Assembly: GCA_035286125.1 (NCBI GenBank)
Contig: JAYKIS010000037.1
Span: 1 to 64,000, forward strand
Length of the DNA: 64,000 nt
Direction: 5' to 3'
Source: VGJW01 sp035286125
GTDB taxonomy: Bacteria > Cyanobacteriota > Sericytochromatia > S15B-MN24 > VGJW01
Shown here: piece after piece, positions 50,028-59,346 of the stretch
Layout of the letters: every line of letters starts with the position of its first letter
Numbering within the stretch: the first letter of the stretch is position 1
Notes under the pieces: model-generated
What the model was told of the DNA's origin: nothing
Database searches by the model: none
What the model saw: the letters and a program-made list of their open reading frames with translations, nothing else
Translations under genes and position numbers: made by a program

Positions 50028-50561
50028 TCAGTAGTCGACGCGCAGCCTTGGCTGGGTAGCGTCGCGTTCGGCCGTTGCCTCGGCCGCCTGCCAGGCCTCC
50101 CACGCCCCCAGTCCCCAGGGGACCATCGCGGCAAGCATGCCCAGGGCGGCACCGGGCAACAGGTTGCCATCGGCGCCGATGAAGCGGCCGGTGAACAGGG
50201 CCTGGCTCGCAAGGCCGACAAAGGCTCCGCTGGCCATCGTCACGCCGGCGACGGTCCAGCCTCGTCCCTGCTGGCCCAGCCAGATCTGTCCGCCACCCGG
50301 CAGGGCTACGCCCATGCCCATGGCGATCCATGGATTAGGTGCCGTCGCGAGGGCGATGGTTTCCCGGGGCACCTTGACGACACCCGAGGCCGTGACGACC
50401 TCGAGCGTGCTCTCGTCCTGCTTCTGGATACGGCCCTCCAGCCGGGTGCCGTTCCGCAGATACAGGGTTTCGGCGCTGGCAGGGCCTGCGTGCAGCAGCA
50501 CCGGAGCGGCCATCAGGCTCGCCAGCGTGACGGCGGGGAGGGGCGGGGAAAGGGATGGCAC
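50028..50561 (-). CDS. Small exported membrane protein downstream of glcE
   Basis: A 177-residue protein, not recognised. The signal ends PVLLHAGPASA; residues about 40-75 (LYLRNGTRLEGRIQKQDES, TLEVVTASGVVKVPRETIA) look like an Lsm/SH3-like barrel, common in periplasmic proteins; two to three weak hydrophobic spans follow (GMGVALPGGGQIWLGQ, GAFVGLASQALF, GAALGMLAAMVPWGLGA). GTG 50561 has GAGGA six bases upstream and lies eight bases after the glcE stop. Confidence 0.65.
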   Translation of the reverse strand: MPSLSPPLPAVTLASLMAAPVLLHAGPASAETLYLRNGTRLEGRIQKQDESTLEVVTASGVVKVPRETIALATAPNPWIAMGMGVALPGGGQIWLGQQGRGWTVAGVTMASGAFVGLASQALFTGRFIGADGNLLPGAALGMLAAMVPWGLGAWEAWQAAEATAERDATQPRLRVDY

Positions 50562-50569
50562 GGGATTCC

Positions 50570-51760
50570 TCAAGCCAGACAACCGGGCAAGGCGTCCGGG
50601 TTCATGATGTCGTCCGGATCGCAGGTCCGCTTGAGGGCCAGCCCCAGACCGCCATCCGTTCGGGATGGCCCTTGCTGGCCCGCCCCCGGGCCGACGACGA
50701 TCTGCCACAGTCCTCCGCCTGCCTCGACCCAGTTGTGGATCGGAGGAGCCGGCATGTCGGGATCTCCCCACAAGGCAAGGTCTAGCCGTCCCCTTCCGGG
50801 GTCTCCCGAGAAGGCCCAGCGTCGCCCCTCGGCCTTTCTCGTCTCCAGCCAGCCGGCAAGGGTCTGCAGGGTCGGGATGATCCGTGAGGGCAGGATGGCG
50901 AGGGTCCATGCCAGCCTTGGGGGATCCGGATCGGCCCAGAGGGGGCCGAGGCTCCGGTGGCGACAGGCTGCGGGCAGCGAATCCGAACCGGATACGGGCC
51001 ACCGCGCCGAAACGGCCCGGACGACGAGCGAAGCGCCTTCGAGGCCGGCCAGCAGGCTCCATGAGAGGGGGGTGCCCCACGGCAGCCCCTCGACCGGCTG
51101 CCATGCGAGGGCATCCTCTCGGGCAGGCGTCGCCGAGGTGATGCGGAGCCACGTCAGAGGCGCATGCCACCAGGGCTGCAGGGCCTCCGACAGAGGCTCG
51201 GCGCCATTGCCTTCCTGTCTGAACTCGACCCAAGCCTCGGGTGCCGGCGCGACCTTGAAGGTCACGGATAGCAGCAGGCCCAGCGTGCCTCGGCTGCCGC
51301 ACCACAGCCGGACGGCGTCATACCCGGCGACGTTCTTGACGACCCGAGCGCCGATGCGCTGGGGCACACCCGATCCCAGGACGGTATCCGCGCCAAGGAC
51401 CCAGGCGCGCGGCATGCCTCGCCCGTGAAGGCGCGGGCCTGTGGTGCCGTGGGCGACCAGCCCGCCGACAGTACCTCCCTCGGGTGCATCGAGGGGCAAT
51501 GCCTGGCCTTCGATGGAGAGGCGGTCGGCAAGCTCGGCAACGGTCATGCCTGCCGGTGCCGTCACGATGAGGTCTTCGGGGTGGTGGAGCCATTCGCCTG
51601 CGCTTGCGAGGACCCGCACCTCCCGGCCCTGCGGGGTGCCGGACAGGGGGCGTGTCCCCCCGCCGACCGGCCTGAGCAGGGTGCGGGTGGCCCGAGCCTC
51701 CCGGATGAGGCGCACGGCTTCTTCCGGATGAGCGATTCGCAGGCTGGTGGCGTCGCTCAT
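50570..51760 (-). CDS. glcE: Glycolate oxidase FAD-binding subunit GlcE
   Basis: A 396-residue FAD-linked subunit. Segments: LRPVGGGTRPLSG (FAD phosphate-binding), LIVTAPAGMTVAEL, LPLDAPEGGTVGGLVAHGTTGP, RVVKNVAGYDAVRLWCGSRGTLGLL (the GlcE/D core) and a C-terminal RTCDPDDIMNPDAL. The complex oxidises glycolate and other 2-hydroxyacids to keto acids, feeding the respiratory chain. ATG 51760 overlaps the glcD stop (ATGA). GlcF, the iron-sulfur subunit, is not found in the window. Confidence 0.88.
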   Translation of the reverse strand: MSDATSLRIAHPEEAVRLIREARATRTLLRPVGGGTRPLSGTPQGREVRVLASAGEWLHHPEDLIVTAPAGMTVAELADRLSIEGQALPLDAPEGGTVGGLVAHGTTGPRLHGRGMPRAWVLGADTVLGSGVPQRIGARVVKNVAGYDAVRLWCGSRGTLGLLLSVTFKVAPAPEAWVEFRQEGNGAEPLSEALQPWWHAPLTWLRITSATPAREDALAWQPVEGLPWGTPLSWSLLAGLEGASLVVRAVSARWPVSGSDSLPAACRHRSLGPLWADPDPPRLAWTLAILPSRIIPTLQTLAGWLETRKAEGRRWAFSGDPGRGRLDLALWGDPDMPAPPIHNWVEAGGGLWQIVVGPGAGQQGPSRTDGGLGLALKRTCDPDDIMNPDALPGCLA

Positions 51761-53172
51761 CGGGGTTGGTCCTCGAGGCAGGAGCGGATAGGCAGGGCCT
51801 TGTCGGGGTTCCATCTCCCCCATGGGTCCCAGGCATGGCGGACGGCCTGCTGCCACGCCAGGGCGTCGGCATCGAACATCTTCCCGAGCGCGGCACGCTT
51901 TTCGAGGCCTATGCCGTGTTCGCCGGTCAGGGTGCCCCCCATGGCCATGCACATGTCGAGGATGTCGAGGCCGGCCTGCTCGACGGCACGGACCCGTTCC
52001 GGATCGGCTGCATCGAAAAGGACCACGGGGTGCAGATTGCCATCGCCGGCGTGAAAGACGTTGGCGATGGCAAGGCCGTGGGAGTGGCCGATTTCCGCGA
52101 TTCTTTCCAGGGCCTCGGGCAGCAGGGACGGCCGGATCACGCCGTCCTGGATGATCTGGGCCGGGGCCAGCCGGCCCAGGGCGGCTACCGCTTTCTTGCG
52201 CGCCAGCCACAAGCGATCACGTGCCGCAGGGTCGTGGGCCGTGTGCACCGGGTTGGCACCTGCCGCGACGAGCACGGTCTCGAGGAGGCACGCCTCGGCC
52301 GCGACCTCGGGCGGGGTCCCGTCGAGCTCGATCAGCAGCAGGGCCGCGGCCTCCCGAGGCAAGCCGGCGGCGAAGGCATCCTCGACTGCCGCGACGACCT
52401 GCCTGTCGACCATTTCGAGGGCCGCAGGAAGAATGCCGCCCTTCAGGATCCGACCGACCCCCTCGGCTGCGGCGCGGACCGTCGAGAAGGCCGCAAGGAC
52501 CGTGTGCACGGCCTGGGGACGGGGGACCAGCCTGACGGTTGCCTCGGCCAGGAAGCCGAGCGTTCCCTCGCTGCCCGTGAAGACCCCGAGCAGGTCGAGG
52601 CCGTGCCCGAGGCCCGTGGGATGTCCGAGCTCCACGATGGAGCCATCGCCCCGGACGACGCGGGCGGCGAGGACGTGTTGCACGGTCATCCCGTGCTTCA
52701 GCGTGTGGGGGCCTCCCGCATTCTCGGCGATGTTGCCCCCGAGCGTGCACGTCGACTGGCTCGAGGGATCGGGAGCAAACGTCAGGCCCAGGGGGCGCAC
52801 CATCGCGTCGAGGTGCGCGTTGACCACACCCGGTTGCACGACTGCGAGGCCATCCTGCGCGGACAGGGCCAGGATCCGCCGCATCCCCGAGGTCAGGACG
52901 ACGACGGCATCCGGACTGGGCGTTGCGCCACCCGAGAGGCCCGTGCCGGCGCCCCTTGGCGTGAGGCACACGTCGTGCCGGGTCGCCCACCGGCAAAGCG
53001 TGACGAGGTCTCCCGTGGTCTCCGGCCGGACGACGGCCTGGGCCTTCATGCTGGCCAGCACATAGGCGTCACGATCATAGGCCCGCGCGATCGCCGGGCC
53101 GGACAGGACCTTGGTCGACCCGAGGCTGCGGGTCAACTCGGCGAGGGCCATGGCGGAAGGTGGAGTCGGCAC
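51757..53172 (-). CDS. glcD: Glycolate oxidase subunit GlcD (FAD-linked)
   Basis: A 471-residue FAD oxidase. Family segments: YVLASMKAQAVVRPETTGDL, TPRGAGTGLSGGATPS, FAPDPSSQSTCTLGGNIAENAGGPHTLKHG, GSEGTLGFLAEATVRLVP, VFHAGDGNLHPVVLFD and LTGEHGIGLEKRAALGKMFD. It is the catalytic subunit partner of GlcE. The start is GTG 53172; ATG 53151 is also possible. Confidence 0.92.
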   Translation of the reverse strand: MPTPPSAMALAELTRSLGSTKVLSGPAIARAYDRDAYVLASMKAQAVVRPETTGDLVTLCRWATRHDVCLTPRGAGTGLSGGATPSPDAVVVLTSGMRRILALSAQDGLAVVQPGVVNAHLDAMVRPLGLTFAPDPSSQSTCTLGGNIAENAGGPHTLKHGMTVQHVLAARVVRGDGSIVELGHPTGLGHGLDLLGVFTGSEGTLGFLAEATVRLVPRPQAVHTVLAAFSTVRAAAEGVGRILKGGILPAALEMVDRQVVAAVEDAFAAGLPREAAALLLIELDGTPPEVAAEACLLETVLVAAGANPVHTAHDPAARDRLWLARKKAVAALGRLAPAQIIQDGVIRPSLLPEALERIAEIGHSHGLAIANVFHAGDGNLHPVVLFDAADPERVRAVEQAGLDILDMCMAMGGTLTGEHGIGLEKRAALGKMFDADALAWQQAVRHAWDPWGRWNPDKALPIRSCLEDQPR

Positions 53173-53264
53173 CAGGCCATGCTAAGCCATCCCGCAAATT
53201 GGCCCTCCGTGCCCGATTCGGGTACCATGGCCCCGTAGTGGCAGGCGCCACGCGTCTATTTGCC

Positions 53265-53873
53265 TTGTTTACAGGTCTTGTTGAAGCCATCGGACGTGTC
53301 CAAGCCCGACACGAAGGCCGATTTACCTTTGCGGCCCCCTTTGCCTCCGAATTGGTGCGCGGAGAGTCCGTGGCCGTCTCGGGTGCCTGCCTGACGGTGG
53401 TGGATGTCGAGGGCGCGGGCTTCACAGTCGACGTCTCGGAGACAACACTTGCCATGACGACGATGGGAAGCTGGCAGCCTGGCAGGGAAGTCAACCTCGA
53501 GCGTGCCTTGGCCCTCGGTGATCGCCTGGGCGGGCACCTCGTTTCCGGCCATGTCGAGGGCCTCGCGACCCTCGCCGCTGTCACGCCCCTGCCTGAGGGC
53601 GCCTACCGCTTGCAGTTCTCCGTCTCCCGGGATCAGCTTGCCCTGATGCTGCCCCAGGGGTCGATCGCGGTCGACGGCGTCTCCTTGACCCTGAACGACG
53701 TGACTGACGACGGCTTTACGGTGACGATCATCCCCGAGACGTGGGCCCGGACAACGCTGTCCAGGTTGGTGCCGGGCGATCCCGTCCATCTAGAGAACGA
53801 CATGCTGGCCAGGCATGTCCATCGCTGCCTCCAGCCGTGGCTGGAGAGGTTCGCCGCGCGAGGAGGCGCGTAA
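53265..53873 (+). CDS. ribE: Riboflavin synthase, alpha subunit
   Basis: A 202-residue protein with two lumazine-binding repeats. The family start is FTGLVEAIGRVQ, here opened by TTG 53265; first repeat ESVAVSGACLTVVDVEG, second repeat RLGGHLVSGHVEGLATL and IAVDGVSLTLNDV. It converts two 6,7-dimethyl-8-ribityllumazine to riboflavin. I see no FMN riboswitch in the leader (53,188-53,264). It precedes ribBA by four bases. Confidence 0.92.
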   Translation: MFTGLVEAIGRVQARHEGRFTFAAPFASELVRGESVAVSGACLTVVDVEGAGFTVDVSETTLAMTTMGSWQPGREVNLERALALGDRLGGHLVSGHVEGLATLAAVTPLPEGAYRLQFSVSRDQLALMLPQGSIAVDGVSLTLNDVTDDGFTVTIIPETWARTTLSRLVPGDPVHLENDMLARHVHRCLQPWLERFAARGGA

Positions 53874-53877
53874 CACC

Positions 53878-55074
53878 ATGACTCAGCTCGCAGAAATGCC
53901 CGAAGTCCTCGAGGCCCTTCGCCGGGGCGAGATGGTCGTCGTCGTCGACGACGAGGATCGCGAGAACGAGGGTGACCTCGTCATGATCGCCGAGCACGCG
54001 ACGCCTGAGGCGATCAACTTCATGGCCACGCACGGCCGGGGCCTGATTTGTCTGACGCTGACGCCCGAGCGGGGCAAGGCCCTCGACCTGGGCCTGATGG
54101 TGCCCGAGAACGAGGGAACCGACGGCACGGCCTTCACGGTCTCGATCGATGCCGTACATGGCGCCACGACCGGCATCTCGGCCAAGGATCGGGCCAGGAC
54201 CGTCGCCGTGTGCCTCGATCCCGCCTCCCGGCCCGAGGACCTCAGGCGTCCCGGTCATATCTTCCCCCTGATTGCCAAGCCAGGCGGCGTCCTTGCCCGC
54301 GCTGGCCATACCGAGGCCGCCTGTGACCTCGCGCGCCTTGCCGGTAGCGAGCCTGCCGGCCTCATCTGCGAGGTGCTGCGTGACGATGGCGACATGGCTC
54401 GCCTGCCCGACCTGCTGGTCTTCGCGCGGACCCATGGTCTGCTGATCACGTCCGTGGCCAAGGTCATCGCCTGGCGGCTCGAGCGGGAGCGCTTCGTCGT
54501 ACGCAAGACCGAAGCCCGTCTGCCGACCCGCCACGGCGAGTTCAAGGTCGTCGGCTACGAGAACGTCCTGACCGGCGGGCAGCATCTCGCCCTGGTGATG
54601 GGTGATCCGACCCGGGAAGGCGTGCTGGTGCGCATGCATTCCGAATGCCTCACGGGTGATGCCTTCGGGTCGTTGCGGTGCGACTGCGGGCAGCAGCGCG
54701 AGGCGGCGCTCGAGGCCATTGCCCGGGAAGGGCACGGCGTCTTCGTGTACCTGCGCCAGGAGGGCCGGGGCATCGGCCTGCTCAACAAGCTTCATGCCTA
54801 CCGCTTGCAGGATGAAGGCATGGATACCGTCGAGGCCAACCTCGAGCTCGGCTTCCCGCCCGACCTGCGCGACTACGGTCAGGGAGCCCAGATCCTCGTT
54901 GAGCTGGGTGTCCGGCAGATGCGGCTGCTGACCAACAACCCCCGCAAGGTGGTCGCCCTCGAAGGGTATGGCCTCGAGGTCGGGGGACGCGTGCCGATGC
55001 CGGTGGAGCGCAACGCGTACAATGAAAGTTACTTGCGCACCAAGGCCGAAAAGCTGGGGCACATCCTGTCCTGA
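53878..55074 (+). CDS. ribBA: Bifunctional 3,4-dihydroxy-2-butanone 4-phosphate synthase / GTP cyclohydrolase II
   Basis: A 398-residue fusion. RibB domain: VDDEDRENEGDLVMIAEHAT and THGRGLICLTLT, GTDGTAFTVSIDA, FPLIAKPGGVLARAGHTEAA. RibA domain: MHSECLTGDAFGSLRCDCGQQ supplies the zinc cysteines, LRQEGRGIGLLNKLHAYRLQ the active site, and LLTNNPRKVVALEGYGLEV near the end. It makes both precursors of riboflavin. AGGAGG lies within the end of ribE. Confidence 0.95.
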   Translation: MTQLAEMPEVLEALRRGEMVVVVDDEDRENEGDLVMIAEHATPEAINFMATHGRGLICLTLTPERGKALDLGLMVPENEGTDGTAFTVSIDAVHGATTGISAKDRARTVAVCLDPASRPEDLRRPGHIFPLIAKPGGVLARAGHTEAACDLARLAGSEPAGLICEVLRDDGDMARLPDLLVFARTHGLLITSVAKVIAWRLERERFVVRKTEARLPTRHGEFKVVGYENVLTGGQHLALVMGDPTREGVLVRMHSECLTGDAFGSLRCDCGQQREAALEAIAREGHGVFVYLRQEGRGIGLLNKLHAYRLQDEGMDTVEANLELGFPPDLRDYGQGAQILVELGVRQMRLLTNNPRKVVALEGYGLEVGGRVPMPVERNAYNESYLRTKAEKLGHILS

Positions 55075-55090
55075 GACAGGGGAGGCAATC

Positions 55091-55579
55091 ATGTCGGACA
55101 GGCTCGAAGGCGGACTTTCCGGTACGGGAAGGCGCTTTGCCATTGTCGCGTCGCGGTTCAATGATTTGGTGGTCGAGCGTCTGGTTGCCGGCGCCCGCGA
55201 CGCGCTGATCCGGCATGGCGTGGCTGCGGAAGACCTGGTCGAGGTCTGGGCTCCGGGTGCCTTCGAGCTCCCCGTCGTGACGGCCGGTTTGTTGCGCGAT
55301 CGTCCCGACCTCGACGGCGTCGTGGTCCTCGGGTGTGTCATCCGTGGGGATACGGCGCATTTCGAACACGTCGCCTCGCCCGTGGCCGCGCAACTGGCGG
55401 CACTGGCCCGGGAGTCGGTCAAACCAGTCGGTTTCGGTGTCCTGACCACCGATACGCTCGAGCAAGCGCTCCAGCGTGCCGGCGCCAAGGCCGGCAACAA
55501 GGGTTGGGAGGCGGCCATGGCCGTCCTCGAGACGGCCAATCTCCTGCTCCGCATCCAGGGTGCCCCGCTGCGCCGTTAG
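55091..55579 (+). CDS. ribH: 6,7-dimethyl-8-ribityllumazine synthase
   Basis: A 162-residue lumazine synthase. Signature segments: IVASRFNDLVVERLVAGA, VWAPGAFELPVV, GCVIRGDTAHFEHVASPVA and FGVLTTDTLEQALQRAG. ATG 55091 has GGGGAGG upstream. It completes the ribE-ribBA-ribH operon; ribD is not in this window. Confidence 0.95.
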   Translation: MSDRLEGGLSGTGRRFAIVASRFNDLVVERLVAGARDALIRHGVAAEDLVEVWAPGAFELPVVTAGLLRDRPDLDGVVVLGCVIRGDTAHFEHVASPVAAQLAALARESVKPVGFGVLTTDTLEQALQRAGAKAGNKGWEAAMAVLETANLLLRIQGAPLRR

Positions 55580-55628
55580 GCGTCCGGTGGCGAGGGGTAC
55601 GCAAGGCTTGTCCTCGCTCCCTTCCGGA

Positions 55629-56408
55629 ATGCTGATGCCTGTCGTCTCACGTCGTGTCCTGCCCTTGCTGGCCACAGGCCTGCCGTGCGTGGTGCTGTGG
55701 GCGTGCTCGACACAGCCCCAGGGGTCGGCGACCACCACGGGTGCCAACCCGGTGCTGCCCCTGTCCGTCGGGGTGCAGGCAGGAACACCTCGTCCCCTGG
55801 TCTCGGCTTCCCCGACGACGCCGCCGCCGCTCTTCAAGCCGGTGACGCCCACGCCTGCGCCCACTCCCACGCCGACCCTGGTCCCGATGGGTATCGCCAT
55901 CGAACCGGCCGTGGCGCGCAACGAAGCCTATGCGTTCAACCAATTCTTCGTTCCTGCCGTCCCGGGCGAGGCCGAGAAACCCGACCTGCCCTACACGCGC
56001 GAGTGGGTTTCCGTCATCCAGTTCGGTCGTCCCGCCGGGGATGCCCTGCCCTCCGTCGTGGAAACGACCCAGCCCGTTCTCGGCGCGTGGACGCTCTCTG
56101 CGACCGGCCGACGTGCGGCCATCGGTGCGGCAACGCCGGAACCCGGTGCCTTCGTCCTGTTGACGGCCTTGCAGCCTGCGACGGCCTCCGAAGCTGCCGT
56201 CGCGACGGCCAGTCACGCCCGTATCCGGATCCTGCCCCAGGCGGAGCCCTTCCTGGGTGAGGTCACGGCCCTCCTGACGGTGGCGCCTGCGGTGCCTGTC
56301 GCGTTCGTGCCCAGCCTGCCCGTGGCGCGGCGCGTGGCGACTGTCTCGATCGAGGCAGCCAATGTCGGGACGCCGCTGTTCCAGATCACTGGGCTGGGAG
56401 GACGGTAA
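55629..56408 (+). CDS. Lipoprotein with Pro/Thr linker, unknown function
   Basis: A 259-residue lipoprotein: the hydrophobic region ends LPCVVLWAC, then a Thr/Pro/Ala linker (about 30-85, with TPTPAPTPTPT). The body has alternating strand-like pieces (EWVSVIQFGRPAGDAL, AATPEPGAFVLLTALQPA, FVPSLPVARRVATVSIEAAN). No family is recognised. ATG 55629 or 55635 may be used. It ends five bases before the large propeller gene and is likely cotranscribed. Confidence 0.65.
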   Translation: MLMPVVSRRVLPLLATGLPCVVLWACSTQPQGSATTTGANPVLPLSVGVQAGTPRPLVSASPTTPPPLFKPVTPTPAPTPTPTLVPMGIAIEPAVARNEAYAFNQFFVPAVPGEAEKPDLPYTREWVSVIQFGRPAGDALPSVVETTQPVLGAWTLSATGRRAAIGAATPEPGAFVLLTALQPATASEAAVATASHARIRILPQAEPFLGEVTALLTVAPAVPVAFVPSLPVARRVATVSIEAANVGTPLFQITGLGGR

Positions 56409-56413
56409 CCGTG

Positions 56414-59302
56414 ATGGCCATGCGTCGCCTCCTGCCCTTGATGATGGCTGGCTTGATGCTGCTGCCTGCCTGTCGCACGGCCGTGGCGCCCGCGGTTCCT
56501 GTGGCAGGCGCTGCAGCGGCCACGCGTCCGACCCCACTGGCCGCGGTCGATCATGCCGATGGCCTGGCCATCTCGGTGCAGGCGCCCGAGGCCCTGCCGG
56601 CGGCGAAGTCCGGCTTGCCCGAGCAGCTTCAAGGACAGCCTTACGGTCTGCTCTCGGTCGCCATTGCCTGGCCCCAGCCTACCGAGGTGCGCCGGACCCA
56701 GGGTATTCCCACGCAGGCACGCAGCATCCGGATGCGGGTGATCGGCTCCGATGGCAAGGTGCGCCTGTCCGACTTCTTCTTCAACACGGGCCGGGGCGCG
56801 GTCAACAGCAAGACCTATGCCCTCAAGGCGGAGACCGGCATGCTGGTCGAGGTCAGGGCCTACCTGGAGTCCCAGGCGGATCTCGAGGCCGGGCCGGCAG
56901 CCGGTCAGACTTCCAAGTATGCCAACGAGGGTGGTTCGGAGCCCCAGTTCAATGCGGGCCAGGTGGTGGGCAAGGAATACAACATGGTCGGGCGCCGCGT
57001 CCTTGCTGAGGGCCTCAAGGCCAACTTCCAGGTGGTCCTCTTCTCGCGGAATCCCGTCAACGTCAGTCTGGACAGCAGTCAACTGGTCGCCGGCATCGGT
57101 GGGTCTCCGGCGTGGGGCCTCGGGGGCGATCCCTTCTTCCCCAACTTCGTGAGTGCGGCCCGGTTCGCGGAATTGGCCAATCCCCGCAACCTCTACCTCG
57201 ACACGTGGAATGGTCGCCGCCGCCTGTTCTTCAATGTCAACCCGACCTTCGACGTCGAGGATCCCAAGGAGCGTCACATCGTGATGATGCTCGACCAGGC
57301 CGGACTCGAGGCTGTCCAGACGGACGCTCAGGCGCGGGCAAAACCGGTGCTTCAGCAGGTCTTCGGGGGGGCTCGCCTCCTCGGGCCTGAGGACCTCACG
57401 ACCCAACCCTTGCGCAACCGATTCTTCGGGAACTTCACACTGTCGGCCTTCCGCTTGCCTAGCGCAGCAGGGGCCGTGCCGCAACTGGTCTTCGATTCGG
57501 TCGTGGGTGACGCGCGTACCTTCTCAAGCCTGCCGGCCGCATCCCTGGCGGACATCCTGGAGAGTACCAGCAAGTCCAGTCCGATTGACTTCGGCAGCAC
57601 GGGGCTCGACAAGTCGGCGGTCGACATCTCGGGCTTTGCCTCGGGTCAGGGTGGCGCAGGCGTCCTGATTGCCGATCCTAAGGCTGTCTACGAGGTCCTG
57701 GATGACAAGTTGCCCAAGCTGCTGGCTGCTGGCGCGGCAGCACCCACTGCCACCCCCGATGCGACTTCCGACGTTGCCGCTGCCGACGTCATCCTCTCGG
57801 GCAAATCCATCGTGGCCGTCGCCGGCATGACGCGCGCGCCCTCGAAGACCTACGTGTTCGCCACCCAGACGGCATTGCTCTACGGCGTGGCCGACAAAGT
57901 CCGGCTCGTTCTCGGCAGTTCGACGGCTACCGGGAGTCTCGAGGCGGCGGCGGCCGGGACAGGCGTCGGGCGTTTCGACGTCGGCATCGGCAACATTCGT
58001 GATGTGGTGGCCTCGCCTGCATCGGCCTCGGTGCTCTACGTGGCCGCCGATGACAAGATCCTGCGCCTGGTCCTTCCGGCGGACCAGACGACGATGACGG
58101 TTGATTCCTCCCCGATGGAGATCTTTGCCCCCGGCTTCATCCCGACATCGCTCGCCGTGTCGCCTGATGGCACGAGGTTGGCGGTCGTGGGTCTGGACAA
58201 GCAACTCGAGGTCTATGCCGTCGGTCCCGGTCCCGCCGATGCCTCGACGTGGAAGGTCCAGACGGTGGCGCCCGTGAAAGCCGTCAGGCGTGCCGAGTTC
58301 GTGCCGTCACCCGGTGCCGCTGTGCTCCTTGCCTTCTCGCACGATGCCGATGTGGGCCAGTCCCAGATCACGGCGTTGACTGTGGGTGCATCGACGAAAA
58401 GCACCTTGCTTGACGGGCGCTCGGTCTACGACAGCCAGATCGGGGATGGCAACAGGATCAGCCAGACCATGATCGGCGTAACCGAGGGTGGCGGGCACAT
58501 CGACAAGCCTGCGGCCATTTCTGTCACGCCAAGCGGCAGCGTGCTCGTGGCAGACCCCGTCATCAAGCGCATCCGGCACCTCGACATGCCTGGCGGTACC
58601 CAGGGAGTTCTCCAGTCCCTGGTGACCAGCATCCCGGACGCGGACCCCCCGTTCTATGTCCTGGATGCGCCCGAGGGCGTGGACGTCGACAAGTTCGGAA
58701 CGGTCTTCATCGCCGACAGCAACAACTACTACATCAGGATATGGAAGCCCTCGTGCGGCTTCAGCTCGGTGAAGGTTCCGGTGGTCGCAGGCTCCGGACA
58801 GCAGGGCTACAACCTGGACAACATCAACGCCACCCTCGTCCAGTTGGGCAAGGTCACGCGCGTCAAGGTCGAACGAAGCACTTCCGGGAGGCGGCGCATC
58901 TTCTTCATCGATGGCAAGCGGGTGCGGATGCTCAATCCCCGCAATCCGGCCGTCACTGCGCCTTTGGATGATTGTGTCGGTCCGTCGAGAGATCCTTACT
59001 TCCAGTACATCGTGTCCACGATTGCGGGCGACGGTACCGGTACGGACAAGACCAATGCGGCCCAGTTCGCCCTCACGGCACCGACCTGGCTGGATGTCGA
59101 TTCCCGTGGCTATGTCTATGTCGCCGACGGCAAGACCATCTACCGCATCGACCCCGATGCCGGGACCATCGTTGCTGCCTACACGGCCGAGGATGCGGCC
59201 ATCACCAGCTTTGTCATCGATGACCAGGACCCGAGGGTCCGGGAAGTCTACTTCACCAAGGCCGGAAACCAGACCATCCGGAAGCTGATCCTCGAGGACT
59301 GA
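56414..59302 (+). CDS. Large NHL/beta-propeller lipoprotein
   Basis: A 962-residue lipoprotein; the signal ends LMLLPAC. Residues about 50-330 are unassigned; residues about 560-960 contain NHL/beta-propeller-like repeats: SLAVSPDGTRLAVVGLDKQL, SVTPSGSVLVADPVIKRIRHLDMP, GVDVDKFGTVFIADSNNYYIRIW, TWLDVDSRGYVYVADGKTIYRID. Such propellers bind proteins or carbohydrates outside the cytoplasm. ATG 56414 follows GGAGG; GTG 56411 is also possible. Long linkers and cell-surface position suggest a structural or sensing role. Confidence 0.75.
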   Translation: MAMRRLLPLMMAGLMLLPACRTAVAPAVPVAGAAAATRPTPLAAVDHADGLAISVQAPEALPAAKSGLPEQLQGQPYGLLSVAIAWPQPTEVRRTQGIPTQARSIRMRVIGSDGKVRLSDFFFNTGRGAVNSKTYALKAETGMLVEVRAYLESQADLEAGPAAGQTSKYANEGGSEPQFNAGQVVGKEYNMVGRRVLAEGLKANFQVVLFSRNPVNVSLDSSQLVAGIGGSPAWGLGGDPFFPNFVSAARFAELANPRNLYLDTWNGRRRLFFNVNPTFDVEDPKERHIVMMLDQAGLEAVQTDAQARAKPVLQQVFGGARLLGPEDLTTQPLRNRFFGNFTLSAFRLPSAAGAVPQLVFDSVVGDARTFSSLPAASLADILESTSKSSPIDFGSTGLDKSAVDISGFASGQGGAGVLIADPKAVYEVLDDKLPKLLAAGAAAPTATPDATSDVAAADVILSGKSIVAVAGMTRAPSKTYVFATQTALLYGVADKVRLVLGSSTATGSLEAAAAGTGVGRFDVGIGNIRDVVASPASASVLYVAADDKILRLVLPADQTTMTVDSSPMEIFAPGFIPTSLAVSPDGTRLAVVGLDKQLEVYAVGPGPADASTWKVQTVAPVKAVRRAEFVPSPGAAVLLAFSHDADVGQSQITALTVGASTKSTLLDGRSVYDSQIGDGNRISQTMIGVTEGGGHIDKPAAISVTPSGSVLVADPVIKRIRHLDMPGGTQGVLQSLVTSIPDADPPFYVLDAPEGVDVDKFGTVFIADSNNYYIRIWKPSCGFSSVKVPVVAGSGQQGYNLDNINATLVQLGKVTRVKVERSTSGRRRIFFIDGKRVRMLNPRNPAVTAPLDDCVGPSRDPYFQYIVSTIAGDGTGTDKTNAAQFALTAPTWLDVDSRGYVYVADGKTIYRIDPDAGTIVAAYTAEDAAITSFVIDDQDPRVREVYFTKAGNQTIRKLILED

Positions 59303-59346
59303 GGTCCACACCAAAAAGATTTCCGCGCCTTTTCTCTTGAAAGACG

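Noticed and set aside
53188..53264. FMN riboswitch upstream of ribE
   Set aside because: No RFN core segments visible and the leader is too short.
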